Assembly (NCBI RefSeq): GCF_041431415.1
Contig: NZ_CP107845.1
Coordinates: 8,254,249-8,318,248 of the forward strand
From: Streptomyces sp. NBC_00513
GTDB taxonomy: Bacteria; Actinomycetota; Actinomycetes; Streptomycetales; Streptomycetaceae
Direction: 5' to 3'
Length of the DNA: 64,000 nt
Shown in pieces: positions 42,081 to 51,071 of the stretch. The position numbers and the translations under genes are program-made. Within the stretch, counting starts at the first letter, position 1. The number at the start of each line of letters is the position of its first letter. The notes below the pieces were generated by a model that was given only the letters and a program-made list of their open reading frames with translations, was not told where the DNA came from and did not search any database.

Positions 42081-42551
42081 ATGACCACGCAGCGGCTGCC
42101 GTTCCCGATCCCAGACGAACGCGCCCACTACTTCGTCGGCCAGTACGCCGACATGCACGACCTGGTTGAGGACCTGGTCGTGCCCGACGGCGTGCCCGAG
42201 GCCGCAGCGACCGTCCTGCGCACGGCCCGGGAGCTGCTGCGCCAGTCGTACTACTGCTACGAGGTCTCCACCGTGGCGGTCATGCACTCCTTGATCGCGG
42301 TGGAGATCGTGCTGCGCGACCGCATCCCGGGCGCGGGCAAGAAGGCGCTGCACCAGCTCATCAAGCAGGGCGCGGAGACCTGTGTCCTGACCGCTCGACA
42401 GGCGGAGTACCTCGACGACGGCCGAAAGATCCGCAACGGCATGGCGCACGGCGAGACCACGCACATAGCGATGCCGCCGGCCATGGCGGTGCCGATGGTG
42501 ACGACCTCGTTCACGATCGTCTCCGAGCTCTGCGCCAAGCCTGCCAAATGA
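42081..42551 (+). CDS. HEPN-like protein with RNxxxH motif
   Basis: 156 residues from ATG 42081 (MTTQRLPFPIPDERAHYFVG). The protein is all-helical in appearance (LRTARELLRQSYYCYEVSTV, MHSLIAVEIVLRDRIPGAGK). RKIRNGMAHG fits the R-N-x-x-x-H signature of HEPN ribonuclease/abortive-infection domains. No nucleotidyltransferase partner is adjacent. Role uncertain: it may be a small HEPN effector or a non-catalytic relative. Confidence 0.55.
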   Translation: MTTQRLPFPIPDERAHYFVGQYADMHDLVEDLVVPDGVPEAAATVLRTARELLRQSYYCYEVSTVAVMHSLIAVEIVLRDRIPGAGKKALHQLIKQGAETCVLTARQAEYLDDGRKIRNGMAHGETTHIAMPPAMAVPMVTTSFTIVSELCAKPAK

Positions 42552-42642
42552 TCACGGCTCGATAACGGGCGTCACACCGTCGACTCCCAGGCTTCGGGGC
42601 CGCCTCCGGTCCGGTGGTGCGTGACCGCCCGTGCGTCGGGTC

Positions 42643-43000
42643 GTGAAGTTGGCGGGACGCACCGGGATCGTCGACGTGTGGGTCCACACCCCTACGGGTG
42701 GAGCCCCACCACCCCGGCCGCCCGCTACGCCTACGGGCCGCCGACCGTCACCTCGATCAGCCCTGCCACCGGGCCCGCCGGAGGCGGGAACAAGGTCACG
42801 CTGACCGGAACCAATTTGGCCGACACCACCGCGGTCACCTTCGGACCGGGCGGTAACGCCACCGCCCGGCGTGCACCGCGACCTCCTGCACTGTCACCGC
42901 TGCGGCAGGCACCGGCTCTTCCAAGGTTCCCGTGCAGGCAGTCAACGCCGCCGGCACCAGCCCGACCAACGGCAGTACCTTCTACACCTACGGCCGCTGA
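42643..43000 (+). pseudogene. IPT/TIG domain fragment with frameshifts
   Basis: GRTGIVDVWVHTPTG in one frame, GWSPTTPAARYAYGPPTVTS and TLTGTNLADTTAVTFGPGGN in the next, and ATSCTVTAAAGTGSSKVPVQ with NGSTFYTYGR in a third, ending at 43000. This is one or two IPT/TIG immunoglobulin-like repeats from the end of a secreted Streptomyces protein. At least two frameshifts are present, and the front of the gene is missing. Confidence 0.6.
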
Positions 43001-43020
43001 CCCCAGGCCCGTCGAAGGCA

Positions 43021-43069
43021 GGCAGCGGCGGTTCTCTCTCTTGCAGGGGGAAAAAGAACCGCCGCTGCC
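43021..43069 (+). terminator. 15-bp stem terminator after the IPT/TIG remnant
   Basis: GGCAGCGGCGGTTCT (43021-43035) pairs exactly with AGAACCGCCGCTGCC (43055-43069) around a 19-nt loop. It was probably the terminator of the broken gene upstream and also faces the small minus-strand gene at 43102. Confidence 0.8.
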
Positions 43070-43101
43070 GCGTGTGGCACACCCCGTTTTGAGCTCCGCA
43101 A

Positions 43102-43320
43102 TTAACTTGGCATGCCGCCGGGGTACATGCCGCTGGGAGACGCTCCCCCGGGGTTCTGCGAGTTCGGCTGCCCGGAGGTCGTGGGGTTCATCCCGCCGGG
43201 GTACATCGGGTTCGACGTCTGGGGCGGTGCGGGGTCCGCGGCGTGGGCCGTGCCGGACACGGTGAGTGCTGCCCCCGCGAGGGCAATTGCGGTGAGCGTG
43301 CGCCGAGCGGTGTTGTTCAT
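43102..43320 (-). CDS. Small secreted Pro/Gly/Met-rich protein
   Basis: 72 residues: MNNTARRTLTAIALAGAALT with cleavage near AHA-AD (~27). The mature ~45 residues consist of repeats NPMYPGGMNP, SGQPNSQNPGG and GMYPGGMPS. This is low complexity with no Cys. The signal peptide is close to that of the gene at 7363-7662. Possibly a surface or wall-associated peptide; function unknown. Confidence 0.55.
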   Translation of the reverse strand: MNNTARRTLTAIALAGAALTVSGTAHAADPAPPQTSNPMYPGGMNPTTSGQPNSQNPGGASPSGMYPGGMPS

Positions 43321-43457
43321 ACCCCGCTAACGATCTTCATCCCGTCGGGGTCACGCGCGGGGGTTGGGACACGGGCGGGAACGTGTGACCGCTCTGCCGT
43401 CCGTGTCGCAAGCTCAAGACGCGCGAGACATCGCCGAGCTGCTGCGTCCTCGCCCCC

Positions 43458-44423
43458 TCATTGGTCGATGTCGTCGAACAGGCTGCGTCGGTTCTGGGCG
43501 TGCTCACGTGCTTGTGCCAGCCGTTCGCGCCAGCTCGATCTGTTGGGAGTCCAGTCTCTGTCGTCTGTGTTGTCTGACACCTCACGAAGTTGCTGGTAGC
43601 TGTCACGCGCATGTTCGAACTCTGCAGCCGTGTCGAAGTCCTGTCGCTCCTGGAACGCCTCCCCGTACTTCCACAGGGCGTTCTCGACCGGATCGTCGTC
43701 CTCGTTACCGCTGAACTCTTCCGCCCAGCCGGCAGCTCTGTCTTCCAGGTAGGGGACGAGTGCGTGGCGCACGTGCTCGAACATGGCCTCGCGCTCCTGA
43801 GAGGTGAGAAGGACATCCCACGGCCAGGTACCGTCTCCCTCTTCAGTCCAATCAGCATCAGGTTGTGTGACAGCCAGCTCGGACATGCGCGCGATGGCCT
43901 GCTGTCGAACATCTTCGGGCAGGAGGCCAGCTTGGAAGAGGCGTGCCAACACACGCGGACGACTGTCGTACCCAGTCGGGGCGTCAAATTGCACGAGCCC
44001 CGCGCAGATGTCGGGATCCATAGACAGGTAGACGCGCAGGAAGCCGTCGCTGCTGGCACGCCCCAGGTAGACGAGAATTGCCTTGTGCCGGTCGTGGTAC
44101 CGCAGCCAGTCCTCCTGATGCTCGCGGGGCTGCTGGCGTAGGGCGGCCACGCGACGGGCCACCTCCGGGTAGAGCGAGGGCGGGATACGCAGGAGCGTTC
44201 CCTGGCGCTGCTCGCTGTCGGGGGCGAGGCAGTCTGTACGGGTGAGCAGCGCATCGTCGGTCATGCCCACGAGGACCATGGGCATGAGATGCGGTTGAGT
44301 TGCCAGCCAGGTGGCGAAGCCCTCCCGGAGAGTGGGGTGGTGGAACGTCCAGTACCTCTGCCCGTCGGAAGAGGTGTTGAGGCTGAGGAAAGAGCCGGTT
44401 AGCGCATCTAGTACTGCAATCAC
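43458..44423 (-). pseudogene. nSTAND-type ATPase protein, C-terminal fragment
   Basis: 321 residues: ALTGSFLSLNTSSDGQRYWT, then FHHPTLREGFATWLATQP and LVGMTDDALLTRTDCLAPD resemble the region after the NTPase domain of actinobacterial nSTAND3-type proteins, where FHHPTLRE is characteristic. The remaining ~200 residues (RRVAALRQQPREHQEDWLRY, GLVQFDAPTGYDSRPRVLAR) form the C-terminal helical part. No Walker motifs are present. The 5' end abuts a transposase remnant at 44426, which probably removed the ATPase part. Confidence 0.5.
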
Positions 44424-44425
44424 AG

Positions 44426-44640
44426 TTAAGGGGTATGTCCGCGTTGTTTGTAGTGGCTGTCGCGGGCGCGTGTCTGACTGAGTCTTCGCCAGTGTGACCA
44501 GTGCAGATGGTGGTGGACGGTGAGGTGGTGGGGATGGAGGAGGTGGCCGATGAGGCGGCGTATCTCCGCTACGGACAGCGGTATCAGGCCACCGCTGTTT
44601 CCCCGGTCCGAGAGATCTCCCGCCCGTCCTCGGTCAGCGG
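44426..44640 (-). pseudogene. Transposase C-terminal remnant
   Basis: PLSVAEIRRLIGHLLHPHHL and LHWSHWRRLSQTRARDSHYK end a frame at 44426. This pattern (HW.HWRR...A...HY) is that of the last ~55 residues of a Streptomyces transposase family related to IS701/IS4-like enzymes. The rest is absent. Confidence 0.5.
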
Positions 44641-45202
44641 CCTGACCGCGGTCTGCGCGAACATCGCCTGACCGGCACCCCTTGGCGACGCTCCTCGGCG
44701 GGGCCCCTACCGGTCCGCGGCCGAGGAGCGCCGCCGCGCCTGCCCCGCCTGGTCCCCGCCCCCGAGCCCGTCCTGGCGCGCGTCTACCGGGGGCCGGATT
44801 ACCTGCTGGCACGCCGAGGTTCCGGTGAGGGAGGCTGGGGGCCGTTCGGCAGCGACAAGGGAATCGCCGGAACGATGCGGGAGTGCCGTCTGGTGGGAGA
44901 GTCGCTTTCCTGCCGGCAAGAGGGGCTTCTCCGACGTGCGAGGTGGGGGACATGCGTGCCGGCCGCTGCCGTCGGCGTGCTGCCGGTAACCGTTCGCCCG
45001 CGGGGCCGTTGATCGGGTGATACCCGTGCTGCCCTCGGTGTTGCGGGACCTCGCAAAGGCGTGTGCCGCGTACGCGACAGCGCGGTCGGCGCCCGTTCCA
45101 ACTACTTCAGCGCGTGCCCGTCCTGGCCGTGAAGCCGGGGCGGGCGCCGCGATGTTCACGAGCTGTGGTGCTCGCCATCTCATTCGTCCTGTCTGGAGAT
45201 TC
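44641..45202. other. 560-bp interval without a supportable gene
   Basis: Open frames on both strands lack starts or motifs. CTGGAGATTC at 45193-45202 is the ribosome binding site of the Excalibur-domain gene. Confidence 0.35.
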
Positions 45203-45874
45203 GTGTTCCCTCCTGCTGATACCGCCACGTTCCAACCGGCCCCACCGCGCCGCTGGCACCCGGCGCTGGCGGTTCCCGCCGTTGTCCTCGCCACGCTCGT
45301 GGTTCCGCCACTCGGTGCCGCACTCGCGTTCATGGCCCGCTGGGACAAGGCCGGCCGGGCGGTAACCGTGGTCCTGGCCTCGATCTGGTTCGGTGTACTG
45401 CTTGCCACCGCCTCCGGCCCGAAGCCTGTGCGCGACGATGCGAAACCCGGTTCCCAGCCGGTGGTCACCGTCACCGTCACCGCGTCGGCCCCCACCTTGG
45501 CCGCCCCCTCTTCCACGCCTTCGCCGACACCCGTTTCGGCATCACCCACACCTGTCTCGCCGTCTGTCTCCGCACCGGCGTCGGTCCCGCCCGTTGCCGC
45601 CCCGGCCCAGCCGCAGGATCCCCAGGCTCCGCCGAGCCGGCCACACGCCCCGGCCCCGGCGCGGGCTGACGACGGGAAGGCGGGGACCTCGGATGACGCT
45701 CCGGCGGCCGTGGGGGCTTCGTCAGGCGGGAGTTCGACCAGCGGGGGAGGAGGCAGGGCGTACTACCGCAACTGCACGGCGGTCAGGGATGCGGGGGCAG
45801 CTCCGATCCGCCGCGGGGACCCCGGTTTCGACAGCCACCTCGATCGCGATGGCGACGGCATCGCCTGCGAGTGA
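45203..45874 (+). CDS. Excalibur calcium-binding domain protein
   Basis: 223 residues from GTG 45203 after GGAG; longer in-frame starts exist. RRWHPALAVPAVVLATLVVP and GRAVTVVLASIWFGVLLATA are two TM helices. A long Pro/Ser/Ala/Thr linker (~75-175) follows. The C-terminal Excalibur domain is YYRNCTAVRDAGAAPIRRGD with DSHLDRDGDGIACE, where D-R-D-G-D-G is the calcium loop. It is membrane-anchored with the Excalibur domain probably outside. The domain's exact role is not established. Confidence 0.85.
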   Translation: MFPPADTATFQPAPPRRWHPALAVPAVVLATLVVPPLGAALAFMARWDKAGRAVTVVLASIWFGVLLATASGPKPVRDDAKPGSQPVVTVTVTASAPTLAAPSSTPSPTPVSASPTPVSPSVSAPASVPPVAAPAQPQDPQAPPSRPHAPAPARADDGKAGTSDDAPAAVGASSGGSSTSGGGGRAYYRNCTAVRDAGAAPIRRGDPGFDSHLDRDGDGIACE

Positions 45875-46075
45875 CCATGCCACCCTCGCGCGCGGGCATC
45901 GCCGGCGAAGCGGAGGCGACCTGAGATCGGATGACTCGCGTGGTGTCCGTTCCGACCCCGGGCACCACACCAAGGGGGTGCCCCCGCGTATCGGCGCGTA
46001 CCCCGGGCTGACGGAGCGGCGCACCATGGTTGGGCCCGCCGCTTCGGCAGTCACCCCGAGCCGGGCAAGCCGGAA

Positions 46076-46255
46076 TCAGGTGGTGCGGGGCGGGCGGGCT
46101 GCAGGTTCGCCTTCGCGCCGGTTGGGGCAGGCCCTCTCGTGCACGATGACTCCGCCTTCGGGGCCACCTATCGCAAGGGCCCGGGCTCCGCACCGTCTGC
46201 AGGCGGGTGGCCGATCGTCCTTTTCACCGGTGGGTCGCGCGGCGCGCGCGTTCAT
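46076..46255 (-). CDS. Small Cys-rich protein (second of a pair)
   Basis: 59 residues from ATG 46255: MNARAARPTGEKDDRPPACR, then RCGARALAIGGPEGG and RACPNRREG. CRRCG and C are candidate zinc ligands. The start overlaps the stop of the upstream small gene (ATGA). These short basic Zn-ribbon-like proteins are common in Streptomyces plasmid-type regions. Confidence 0.45.
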   Translation of the reverse strand: MNARAARPTGEKDDRPPACRRCGARALAIGGPEGGVIVHERACPNRREGEPAARPPRTT

Positions 46256-46461
46256 GAGGCGGGCCTTGTCCTGGGGCAGGCCCACACCTCGATGTCGGTG
46301 TTGTGGACGCCTTGCCGGCTGGAGATCTTTCCGCGGGAGACCGCACCGGCGGTGAGTTTCCTGCCGCAGGCAACGCAGGCCCGCCCCACACCGACCGCCC
46401 AGGGCAGGCCCTGGGCCGGGGGCAGGGGAGCGTCCGCGCATTGCAGCGTCGTCGTGGTCAC
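46252..46461 (-). CDS. Small Cys-rich protein (first of a pair)
   Basis: 69 residues from GTG 46461: MTTTTLQCADAPLPPAQGLP, then WAVGVGRACVACGRKLTAG, VSRGKISSRQGVHNTDIEVW and a final ACP. CVACG is a zinc-ribbon knuckle, with the second Cys pair partly supplied by the C-terminus. I recall near-identical small Streptomyces proteins of plasmid/ICE origin. Function unknown. Confidence 0.5.
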   Translation of the reverse strand: MTTTTLQCADAPLPPAQGLPWAVGVGRACVACGRKLTAGAVSRGKISSRQGVHNTDIEVWACPRTRPAS

Positions 46462-46941
46462 GCGGCCACCCTCCCACGGGCGTCGGGGCTGTGGCGCGCG
46501 GCGGTCCGCCTCAGAGGTCGCGGGGGCGGGCTGAGTTGGGCATGCCCCGACCGGCGAGGAGTTCGGATACGCCGGCCCCTCGTGCCGCCGGCAACACCCG
46601 CCCTCGGGCAGCCCCTGTCCCTCGGTGGCCTGGGGTCCTTCGGATGTCGGCTTCACCGCGGAATCGTTCCCGCTTGTTCGCGAGATGACGCGCATGCCCG
46701 GCGCGGTTGTTCCGGCGGCCGCTCGTTGGCGCCTTCCTGACTCCGCGCTGACCTCAACCGCCGCGCCATGCTGCCCACCCGGCAGGTGATCCGAACGGAC
46801 GACTGCCTGTTCGTCGGTGCTCTTGACACGGCTTGTGAAGGGCACGAGTCCGCGACGCACCAGGAACGGGCCGGCTACTGACCTTGAAGTCGTCTTGTCG
46901 TAGGGGCTGACGGTTGGTGATCGTCGCGGTATGCCGGGTGT
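46462..46941. other. 480-bp interval before an IS630
   Basis: No supportable gene. The left terminus of the IS630 element must lie here, but I could not find an unambiguous inverted-repeat pair. Confidence 0.3.
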
Positions 46942-48026
46942 ATGAGGTATCCGCAGGGTGGGGGTCTGACCGCGGAGAGGCAAGCTTTCCGTGAGCGGGT
47001 CCGGATGGAAGCGGTCGCGATGTTCGCCGAGGGGCGGGGCAGCACGGAGATCGCGAAGGAGTTACGGGTCAGTGTCAGGTCCGTCCAGAGGTGGCGGCGG
47101 GCCTGGCGGGAGAACGGCCATGACGCGGTTCGTTCCCGTGGCCCGGCGTCGCGTCCGAAGCTGAGCGATGGGCTGTTCGCCGTGCTCGAGGAGGAGTTGG
47201 CCAAAGGCCCGATCGCGCACGGCTGGCCGGATCAGCGGTGGACGCTGGCCAGGATCAAGACGCTGATCGGCCGACGGTTCCACAAGAGCATGACGTTGTC
47301 GGGGATCTCGCAGATGCTCCGGCGTCGTGGCTGGAGCCATCAGGTTCCGGCCCGTCGGGCGGTCGAGCGTGACGAGGCGGCGGTGGCCAGCTGGGTGAAG
47401 GAGGTGTGGCCGCACCTGGAACCACCGCGGCGGCGCTCGGGGCCTGGCTCGTCTTCGAGGACGAGGCAGGATTCTCGATGACGCCGCCGACCTCCCGCAC
47501 GTGGGGCAGGCGGGGTTCCACTCCGGTCATCCGGGTGAGAGGCCGTTCTCAGCGCCGTTTCTCCATCGCGGCCCTGTGCTGCTACAAACCCGGCGAACGG
47601 TCCCGCCTGATCTACCGGCCCAAACGGCATACCGATCACAAGAGCGGCGGCCGTAAGAGCTTCGCCTGGACCGAGTACCGCGACCTCCTCATCGCCGCCC
47701 ACCAGCAGCTGGACGGGCCGATCGTCCTTATCTGGGACAACTTGAACGTCCACAAAGACCGCCGCATGCGGGCCTTCATCGATGCACACGACTGGATCAA
47801 CGCCTACCACCTGCCGCCCTACGCACCCGACTTCAACCCGGTGGAAAGCATCTGGTCGATCCTCCGCCGGACCAGCCAGGCCAACACCGCCTTCACCGAT
47901 CCCGAGCACCTCATCCGCCGGCTGCGACACGGGCTCCGCCGGATCCAGTACCGCAGCGACATCATCGACGGATGCCTCACCGGTACCGGACTCACGCTGC
48001 CGACACCACGCCTGCAAGCTCAGTAA
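46942..48026 (+). CDS. IS630-family transposase in two frames (-1 shift)
   Basis: The first frame (46942-47481) has the winged-helix part (EIAKELRVSVRSVQRWRRAW, LSGISQMLRRRGWSHQVPAR). The second, from ~47419 to 48026, carries the DDE core: D in LVFEDEAGFSMTPP, D in VLIWDNLNVHKDRRM and E in PPYAPDFNPVESIWSILR. The frames overlap between WVKEVWPHLE and TTAAALGAWLVFEDE; a -1 shift near CTGGAACCACCG joins them. Some IS630 relatives use programmed frameshifting, so the element could still be functional. Confidence 0.8.
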
Positions 48027-48449
48027 CCGCCGAGTCGGCGAGGTGGTCACCCAGGATGGGCGGACGAATTCGTTCTGATCTCCGATTTCCGCCTGCGCGT
48101 GCGAAGAATCGTGCAGGACGACCGTTACGGAATTGGCTGCTCCGGTTGAGTGACGGGTGGACGAGTGCGCCCGGAGCGCACTACCGGGCGCGGTGATCGA
48201 TTCTGCCGTGCGCGGGCTGGGTGGGTGTAGCGGTCAGTGAATGTCAGGGCCACGCTCATGCGGACTGCGTGTAGGTTGCAGGTGTGTGTGACGGGAATGT
48301 CCGGGGTCGGTAACCGGCCTCGTCGGGGGCTGTGGTCGGCCCCGTGTCGGGTCGAGAGTTTGGGTCCTCGGCCCACCAACGGGCCGGGCACCCGCACCAC
48401 TACGAGATTCGTATCGGCGGGTGCAGCACTGTTCTTGAGGGGTCACCGT

Positions 48450-48911
48450 ATGTCTGCTTCGTCGACCGCCCGCCGTGTCGCCGCGACCGTACTCGCCGCC
48501 GGCGCCATCGTCTCCGCCGCCGCACTCCCCGCCACCGCGGCGGACCGGGGTCATGACCGGCACCCGCGGGTGGAGATCTCCCGGGTCCAGGCCGACGCTC
48601 CCGGGCGTGACGACCGCTCCAATCGTTCCCTGAACGGCGAGTGGGTCGAGATCCGCAACACCACCCGCCAGCCGGTCAACCTGCGCGGCTGGACGCTGCG
48701 GGACTCCGACGGCAACCGGTACCGCTTCAACGACACCCGCATCGGCGGCCGCGCCACCATCCGGATCCACACCGGATCCGGCCGCGACACCCGCACCGAC
48801 CTGTTCCAGGGCAAGCGCGACCACGTCTGGGACAACCGCGCCGACACCGCCACCCTGCGCGACGACCGTAACCGCACCGTCGACACCGAGTCCTGGGGCC
48901 GCCGCCGCTAA
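48450..48911 (+). CDS. Secreted lamin-tail domain (LTD) protein
   Basis: 153 residues from ATG 48450 after GAGGGG. Signal peptide STARRVAATVLAAGAIVSAA, cleaved near ATA-AD (~32). The LTD core is VEISRVQADAPG, NGEWVEIRNTTRQPVNLRGW, LRDSDGNRYRFNDTRIGGRA and WDNRADTATLRDDRNRTV. LTD modules in bacteria are secreted or attached to exported nucleases. This one is stand-alone. A terminator follows at 48966-48999. Confidence 0.88.
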   Translation: MSASSTARRVAATVLAAGAIVSAAALPATAADRGHDRHPRVEISRVQADAPGRDDRSNRSLNGEWVEIRNTTRQPVNLRGWTLRDSDGNRYRFNDTRIGGRATIRIHTGSGRDTRTDLFQGKRDHVWDNRADTATLRDDRNRTVDTESWGRRR

Positions 48912-48965
48912 CCGCGACTACGGCCGGCCGCCCGTGAACGGTCGGCAGTCGAAACCGCAGTGAGC

Positions 48966-48999
48966 GTGTGCCGGGCAGCCCGACAGCCGCCCGGCACAC
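48966..48999 (+). terminator. Terminator after the LTD gene
   Basis: GTGTGCCGGGC (48966-48976) pairs exactly with GCCCGGCACAC (48989-48999), loop of 12. Confidence 0.75.
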
Positions 49000-49278
49000 A
49001 CCCATGTCCCGGGTCGGTCGCCAAGAGCGGCAGGTCGTTCCACGCTCCCGGTGCGGCCGATGCCGAGGGCCCGGTTGCGTGGCACGCCGGGCGACACGTC
49101 CCTGGACGTCACCGCTGATCGGCCGCCGGCCCGGTGCAGAGCCGGCGGCGGCGGTGTACCGCTCCGCTTCTCGCCGGGGCGTCATCGTGGTCCGGAGTGA
49201 ACTCGCCGATTCCGGTCCCGGGTGCACCCTCGGATGCGAGATTGTCGTCCCGGGGTCGCGGAACCGCAGCCCTGAACG

Positions 49279-49902
49279 GTGTTGGAGGTGTCTGTGGAGA
49301 CGGACGAGACGTGGACGTCGGATGAGTACGGCCGGTCGCACGAGGGTCGGGTGGGTGTGCTCCTGGATGACGGGTCGGTCCCGAAGCCGGTCTACTTTGA
49401 TTCGGCGTCGGGCAGCTCGGGCTGGGAGGTGCGTCACTGGAGCGTCTACGACGGCGCCGGCACCTACCTTCCGCGCCCGAAGGCACACCTGCTGCGGGCG
49501 GAGTGTTCCTGCGGCTGGACCGGAACCCGGCACACTGTCGACTGGACGACAGTGGGCGACCTCCCGTTCCACGAGAGCGGACTGCGCACCGCGGAGCGGT
49601 GCGAGGAGGACTGGGACGCCCACATCCGCGCCGTCGCGGGCACCACGATTCCCCTCCCCGCCGAGTTGGAAGCCCTCTTCCAGACCGTGACCGCCGAGAT
49701 CGAGAAACTCGCCCAGGACTCACCGACCGCCGCCCTCAAAGCCGCCCGCACCCTGGAACTCATCGCACAGCGCACCGCGCACTGGCCGGCCCACGACGCC
49801 CGCGACCAGGACCCGCAGACGGTGGCCGCTGATCTCGGCCTGTCGATGGACGCCACCCGCGGCCTGCTGGCCCGCTTCGGAGGCTGGCACGCCCACGGCT
49901 GA
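49279..49902 (+). CDS. Conserved hypothetical protein, 207 aa
   Basis: Starts MLEVSVETDETWTSDEYGRS, or four codons later at GTG (VETDET). The N-terminal half is beta-rich, with AECSCGWTGTRHTVDW (one Cys-x-Cys) and GGSVP-type turns. The C-terminal half is helical (TVTAEIEKLAQDSPTAALKA, LELIAQRTAHWPAHDARD) and ends with a possible helix-turn-helix (VAADLGLSMDATRGLLARFG). Soluble and intact. Similar proteins occur in Streptomyces accessory regions. Confidence 0.5.
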   Translation: MLEVSVETDETWTSDEYGRSHEGRVGVLLDDGSVPKPVYFDSASGSSGWEVRHWSVYDGAGTYLPRPKAHLLRAECSCGWTGTRHTVDWTTVGDLPFHESGLRTAERCEEDWDAHIRAVAGTTIPLPAELEALFQTVTAEIEKLAQDSPTAALKAARTLELIAQRTAHWPAHDARDQDPQTVAADLGLSMDATRGLLARFGGWHAHG

Positions 49903-50000
49903 CCGGCAGGGCAGATCACTTCGTGCGTACCCGGCGGGCCGGGTCCGGTTCCCCGCGGCAGTACCTCGTGCGCCGGATCCCGTGCACGGGCAGACGACGC

Positions 50001-50031
50001 AGGGCCGCCGCCCGTGCGGGGCGACGGCCCT
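50001..50031. terminator. Bidirectional terminator between convergent genes
   Basis: AGGGCCGCCGCCC and GGGCGACGGCCCT form a 12-pair stem with one mismatch and a 5-nt loop, between the stops at 49902 (+) and 50049 (-). Confidence 0.75.
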
Positions 50032-50048
50032 CAACCCTGCCGGTCTGC

Positions 50049-50729
50049 TCACGGGGCGGGGGTGACCTCCACCTCGGTGCCGCCGCATCCGGCCGCGATG
50101 TCGAGCAGCCGGTCGCGCTCCAGTTCGTCGACGGCCAGGCCCCAGCGGAGCTTGGTCGCGGTCCACTCCGCGCCGTAGCGGCACAGCGCGTCCGCGGACG
50201 GCGGCAGCCACTCCGCCGGATCCTGGTCGGACTTCTGACGGTTCGAACGGGCCGTCACCGCCACCAGCGACGTCTCCTGACCGAGGTCGTTCGCATACGC
50301 CTCCCGGCGCGCCGCCGTCCACGCGGAGGCTCCGCTGTCCCAGGCCTCGGCCAACGGGACCATGTGGTCGATGTCCAGCGCCCCGGCCGGGGTCACGGGC
50401 CGTTCGTCGTAGTACGACCACCACACCCCACCCGTCAGCGTGCAACCGGGGCCGATCTCGGGGGCCTCGACTGCCTCCGCGATTAGCACCTCCAACCTGG
50501 TGTTGCAGCCGTCCGACGGGTTCGCGCCCGCGTTCCAGTGCTTGAAGGAGGTGCGCTGGTATCCGGTCCGATCCTCGATTGCGAGCTGGAGCGCGGACAC
50601 CGCGACGCCGATCGGCACGATCTGCGGAGCGGCGGTCGGCCGCTGTTCGGCGGCGTGGGCGGTGGTGGCGGGGAGGGACAGGGCGAGCGCCGCGGCGGCT
50701 GCGGTCGCGGCCCACTTCATGATCATCAT
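50049..50729 (-). CDS. Secreted HNH (DUF1524/GmrSD-type) nuclease
   Basis: 226 residues from ATG 50729, with a signal peptide (MKWAATAAAAALALSLPATT, cleavage ~AHA-AE). The nuclease core is GALDIDHMVPLAEAWDSGAS (the D-H-M-V-P-L motif), then REAYANDLGQETSLVAVTA and SNRQKSDQDPAEWLPP, the N..K.D..P..W signature of secreted Streptomyces HNH nucleases. CNTRLEVL and CTLTGGVWWSYYDE precede it. Expected to cut DNA or RNA outside the cell. Confidence 0.88.
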   Translation of the reverse strand: MMIMKWAATAAAAALALSLPATTAHAAEQRPTAAPQIVPIGVAVSALQLAIEDRTGYQRTSFKHWNAGANPSDGCNTRLEVLIAEAVEAPEIGPGCTLTGGVWWSYYDERPVTPAGALDIDHMVPLAEAWDSGASAWTAARREAYANDLGQETSLVAVTARSNRQKSDQDPAEWLPPSADALCRYGAEWTATKLRWGLAVDELERDRLLDIAAGCGGTEVEVTPAP

Positions 50730-51071
50730 GAGGCTGGTTGTACCGGCCGAGGCGGCATCAGGAACACCCCCGGGAGCCCGGTTCACCCGGCCGAGGCGAC
50801 AGGTTCACCGACGAAACGACACTGCACCTCGCCGGATCCAGACACAGAGAGGCGTGAACGCGCGCGCCCCCGACTCCCGCCCACGGTCGCTCGTGCCCCT
50901 GCGAGCGGTTGTCGGCTTTGATCGCCCCGTACGCCAAAGGTTTGTGTGATGCCGGTCGAGCGGCTGCATGGGTGTGGCGGCTGGGCTCCGGAGTGTGGCA
51001 GGCCGGGGCCCAGCCGATGTGGTGGGGTTCTGGCAGCGGCTGGGCGGCCAGGGTTGGCAGTCTCGGGGTGG

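Noticed and set aside
44700..45202. Minus-strand frames of ~280 codons upstream of the Excalibur gene
   Set aside because: Overlap the Excalibur gene antisense and have no motif; composition only reflects GC content.
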